Origin: Pseudomonas bubulae
Lineage (GTDB): Bacteria > Pseudomonadota > Gammaproteobacteria > Pseudomonadales > Pseudomonadaceae
NCBI RefSeq assembly: GCF_900618535.1
Contig: NZ_UYJA01000002.1
Coordinates: forward strand, 682,001 to 746,000
DNA length: 64,000 nt
Reading direction: 5' to 3'
Shown: positions 62,327 to 64,000 of the stretch, piece after piece
Position numbering within the stretch: the stretch's first letter is position 1
Layout of the letters: every line of letters begins with the position of its first letter
Translations under genes and position numbers: made by a program
The notes under the pieces: generated by a model
Database searches by the model: none
What the model saw: the letters and a program-made list of their open reading frames with translations, nothing else
What the model was told of the DNA's origin: nothing

Positions 62327-63844
62327 GTGACCAGTCTGAACCAGCCTCCCCAGGCCAAACCGGCCATTCGCAGCATTTTGATTGCCCTGATGCTGGCGAT
62401 TTTTCTGGGGGCGCTGGATCAGACCATCGTCGCCGTCTCCATGCCCGCCATTTCCGCCCAGTTCAAGGATGTCAGCCAGCTGGCGTGGGTGATTTCCGGC
62501 TATATGGTGGCCATGACCGTGGCGGTGCCGATCTACGGCAAGCTCGGTGACCTGTACGGGCGCCGCCGCCTGATGCTGTTCGGCATGGGCCTGTTTACCC
62601 TGGCTTCGCTGTTTTGCGGGCTGGCACAGAACATGGAGCAGTTGGTGCTGGCGCGGATCATTCAGGGCATTGGCGCCGGCGGGATGATTTCTGTCAGCCA
62701 GGCGATCATCGGCGATATCGTCCCGCCCCGTGAACGCGGCCGCTACCAGGGGTACTTCAGCAGCATGTATGCCCTGGCCAGCGTTGCCGGGCCGGTGCTG
62801 GGCGGTTATATGACCGAGTACCTGTCATGGCGCTGGGTATTCCTGATCAACCTGCCGCTGGGGCTGGCGGCCTGGTGGATCTCCCACCGTACCCTGGTCG
62901 GCCTGCCGGTGCCGCAGCGCAAACCCGTGATTGACTACCTGGGCACTATGTTGATGATCCTGGGCCTGACTTCACTGCTGTTGAGCATCACCTTTATCGG
63001 TCAGGGCCAAAGCTGGCATGACCAACAGGTCGCAGGCTTTCTGGTGGTGGCGCTGATCGCCCTGGCGCTGTTTGTCTGGCATGAACGGCGCACGCCAGAG
63101 CCGTTGCTGCCCATGCACCTGTTTGCCAACCGCCATGCGGTGCTGTGCTGGTGCACGGTATTTTTCACCAGTTTTCAGGCTATTTCGCTGATTGTGTTGA
63201 TGCCGCTGCGCTATCAGAGCATCACTGGCGCCGGTGCCGACAGCGCGGCCCTGCACCTGTTGCCGCTGGCCATCGGGTTGCCGATGGGGGCTTATTTTGC
63301 CGGTCGCATGACTTCGGTAACCGGGCGCTACAAACCGATGATCTTGAGCGGGGCGGCGCTGATGCCCCTGTCCATTTTGGGCATGGCATTCAGCCCGCCC
63401 GGCGCCGAGTTGTTGAGCGGGGTGTTTATGCTGTTCAGCGGGATAGCTTCCGGCATGCAGTTCCCGACGTCGCTGGTGGGCGCGCAGAACTCGGTGCAAC
63501 AGCATGATATTGGCGTGGCGACCAGCACCACCAACCTGTTTCGTGCCCTGGGCGGGGCGATGGGGGTGGCCTTGATGTCGGCCCTGCTGCTGGCATTGCT
63601 GCATGACTCGTTACCGGTACCGGTCATGGGCCAGCCGCTGATTGGCGAAGGCAGCTCGGGCAATGTACTGCTCGACAGTCTGAGCGCGGTTCAGGGGCCG
63701 GCGCTGCAAAGCCTGAGAGCAGAACTGCTGCTGACCTTCCGTCATCTGTTGAGCATCAGTGCGGCAGTGTCATTGCTGGGGCTGGCGGCGGCGCTGGCGA
63801 TGCCCGACCAGGTACTGCGCGGGCGTGAGGACAAGGCGCGCTAG
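62327..63844 (+). CDS. DHA2 (EmrB/QacA) family MFS efflux transporter
   Basis: A 505-residue, 14-helix drug:H+ antiporter. Motif A is GKLGDLYGRRRLML (about residues 69-82), motif C is the VAGPVLGGYM segment, and MLAIFLGALDQTIVAVSMP is the typical DHA2 N-terminus with the membrane Asp. The GTG start at 62327 follows CAGGTGTTCAC. Directly behind pobA, it may export an aromatic or a toxic intermediate, but the substrate is unknown; no membrane-fusion partner is adjacent. Confidence 0.92.
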   Translation: MTSLNQPPQAKPAIRSILIALMLAIFLGALDQTIVAVSMPAISAQFKDVSQLAWVISGYMVAMTVAVPIYGKLGDLYGRRRLMLFGMGLFTLASLFCGLAQNMEQLVLARIIQGIGAGGMISVSQAIIGDIVPPRERGRYQGYFSSMYALASVAGPVLGGYMTEYLSWRWVFLINLPLGLAAWWISHRTLVGLPVPQRKPVIDYLGTMLMILGLTSLLLSITFIGQGQSWHDQQVAGFLVVALIALALFVWHERRTPEPLLPMHLFANRHAVLCWCTVFFTSFQAISLIVLMPLRYQSITGAGADSAALHLLPLAIGLPMGAYFAGRMTSVTGRYKPMILSGAALMPLSILGMAFSPPGAELLSGVFMLFSGIASGMQFPTSLVGAQNSVQQHDIGVATSTTNLFRALGGAMGVALMSALLLALLHDSLPVPVMGQPLIGEGSSGNVLLDSLSAVQGPALQSLRAELLLTFRHLLSISAAVSLLGLAAALAMPDQVLRGREDKAR

Positions 63845-63893
63845 GGCTGAACAAAAGCCCCGCGTCCCTCTCCCGAAAGGCCAGGGGGGTGGT

Positions 63894-64000
63894 TTATTCG
63901 GCACTTAAAAATGCTTCACGCGCCAACCCGTGGCGTTGCATTTTCTCATTCAGGGTACGTCGCGGCAGCTGCAGCTCATTGAGCACTGCCTTGATATCAC
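63894..64000 (-). CDS. sigma-54-dependent (NtrC-type) regulator, C-terminal Fis-type HTH only
   Basis: The last 35 codons of a gene that runs off the right edge. The peptide D-I-K-A-V-L-N-E-L-Q-L-P-R-R-T-L-N-E-K-M then QRHGLAREAF is the Fis-like helix-turn-helix of NtrC-family activators such as DctD. The regulated pathway cannot be seen. The stop lies 50 bp from the DHA2 gene's stop, in convergent orientation. Confidence 0.85.
   Translation of the reverse strand, partial: DIKAVLNELQLPRRTLNEKMQRHGLAREAFLSAE

Overview
The window reads as a chromosomal segment of a Pseudomonas, most likely of the P. fluorescens lineage. The evidence is protein content and gene order (rimO-kup, an AcvB/VirJ-like gene with mprF, dinB, proS, fxsA-groES-groEL, colRS-warAB, imelysin genes, bifA-sodB, argO/argP, pobR/pobA), the GC-rich coding style, and many short palindromic repeats of the usual Pseudomonas type (GCGGGCTTGC or GCGAGCCTGC cores) between genes. 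I see no insertion sequence, prophage, integrase or CRISPR array. All calls were made by eye from the sequence; no database search was run.

Layout. 1-6 kb: RNA and ribosome modification genes (trmO fragment, a pseudouridine-synthase-like protein, rimO) and the K+ uptake protein Kup. 6-10 kb: a lipid aminoacylation pair, the MprF-type synthase and an AcvB/VirJ-type hydrolase, overlapping by 1 bp. 10.3-11 kb: three separate tRNA-fMet transcription units, each with its own promoter and terminator. 11.2-18.3 kb: LexA-box dinB, proS with a lipoprotein gene, an AmpG-type permease, an alkyltransferase-like protein and a DUF481 protein. 18.4-23.5 kb: a chaperone-usher fimbrial operon of lower GC, followed by about 770 bp of regulatory and decayed sequence. 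24-34.7 kb: conserved SDR, haem/PNPOx-like, fxsA, groESL, LTA-synthase-like sulfatase, then colR-colS-warA-warB-small protein. 34.9-40.8 kb: an imelysin / di-haem oxidoreductase / imelysin / DUF1513 set, interrupted by a 650-bp inverted pair of long repeats. 40.9-49.1 kb: bifA, sodB, argO/argP, an epimerase-like gene, a coiled-coil membrane protein and an MFS carrier. 49.2-64 kb: an accessory-looking mix with a four-repeat DUF347 membrane protein divergent from a secreted 13-residue-repeat protein, several regulators (AraC, LysR, LysR), an AruI-like decarboxylase, a Fic protein with a C-terminal winged helix and a striking operator-like array upstream, an MBL/NmrA-type pair, and pobR/pobA with a DHA2 exporter. 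The window ends in the C-terminus of a sigma-54-type regulator.

How genes work together. MprF and the AcvB-like protein can set and reverse membrane lipid charge. ColRS with WarA/WarB and the sulfatase point to metal-responsive outer-membrane remodelling. The imelysin set suggests periplasmic metal (probably iron) handling. PobR-PobA channels 4-hydroxybenzoate to protocatechuate.

Best leads for something undescribed: the 13-residue-repeat secreted protein with its 13-bp direct-repeat control region (50.2-50.6 kb), the Fic protein with nested inverted repeats (55.95-57.1 kb), the pseudouridine synthase lacking its catalytic Asp (1.1-1.8 kb), and the long inverted repeat pair at 38.7-39.3 kb.
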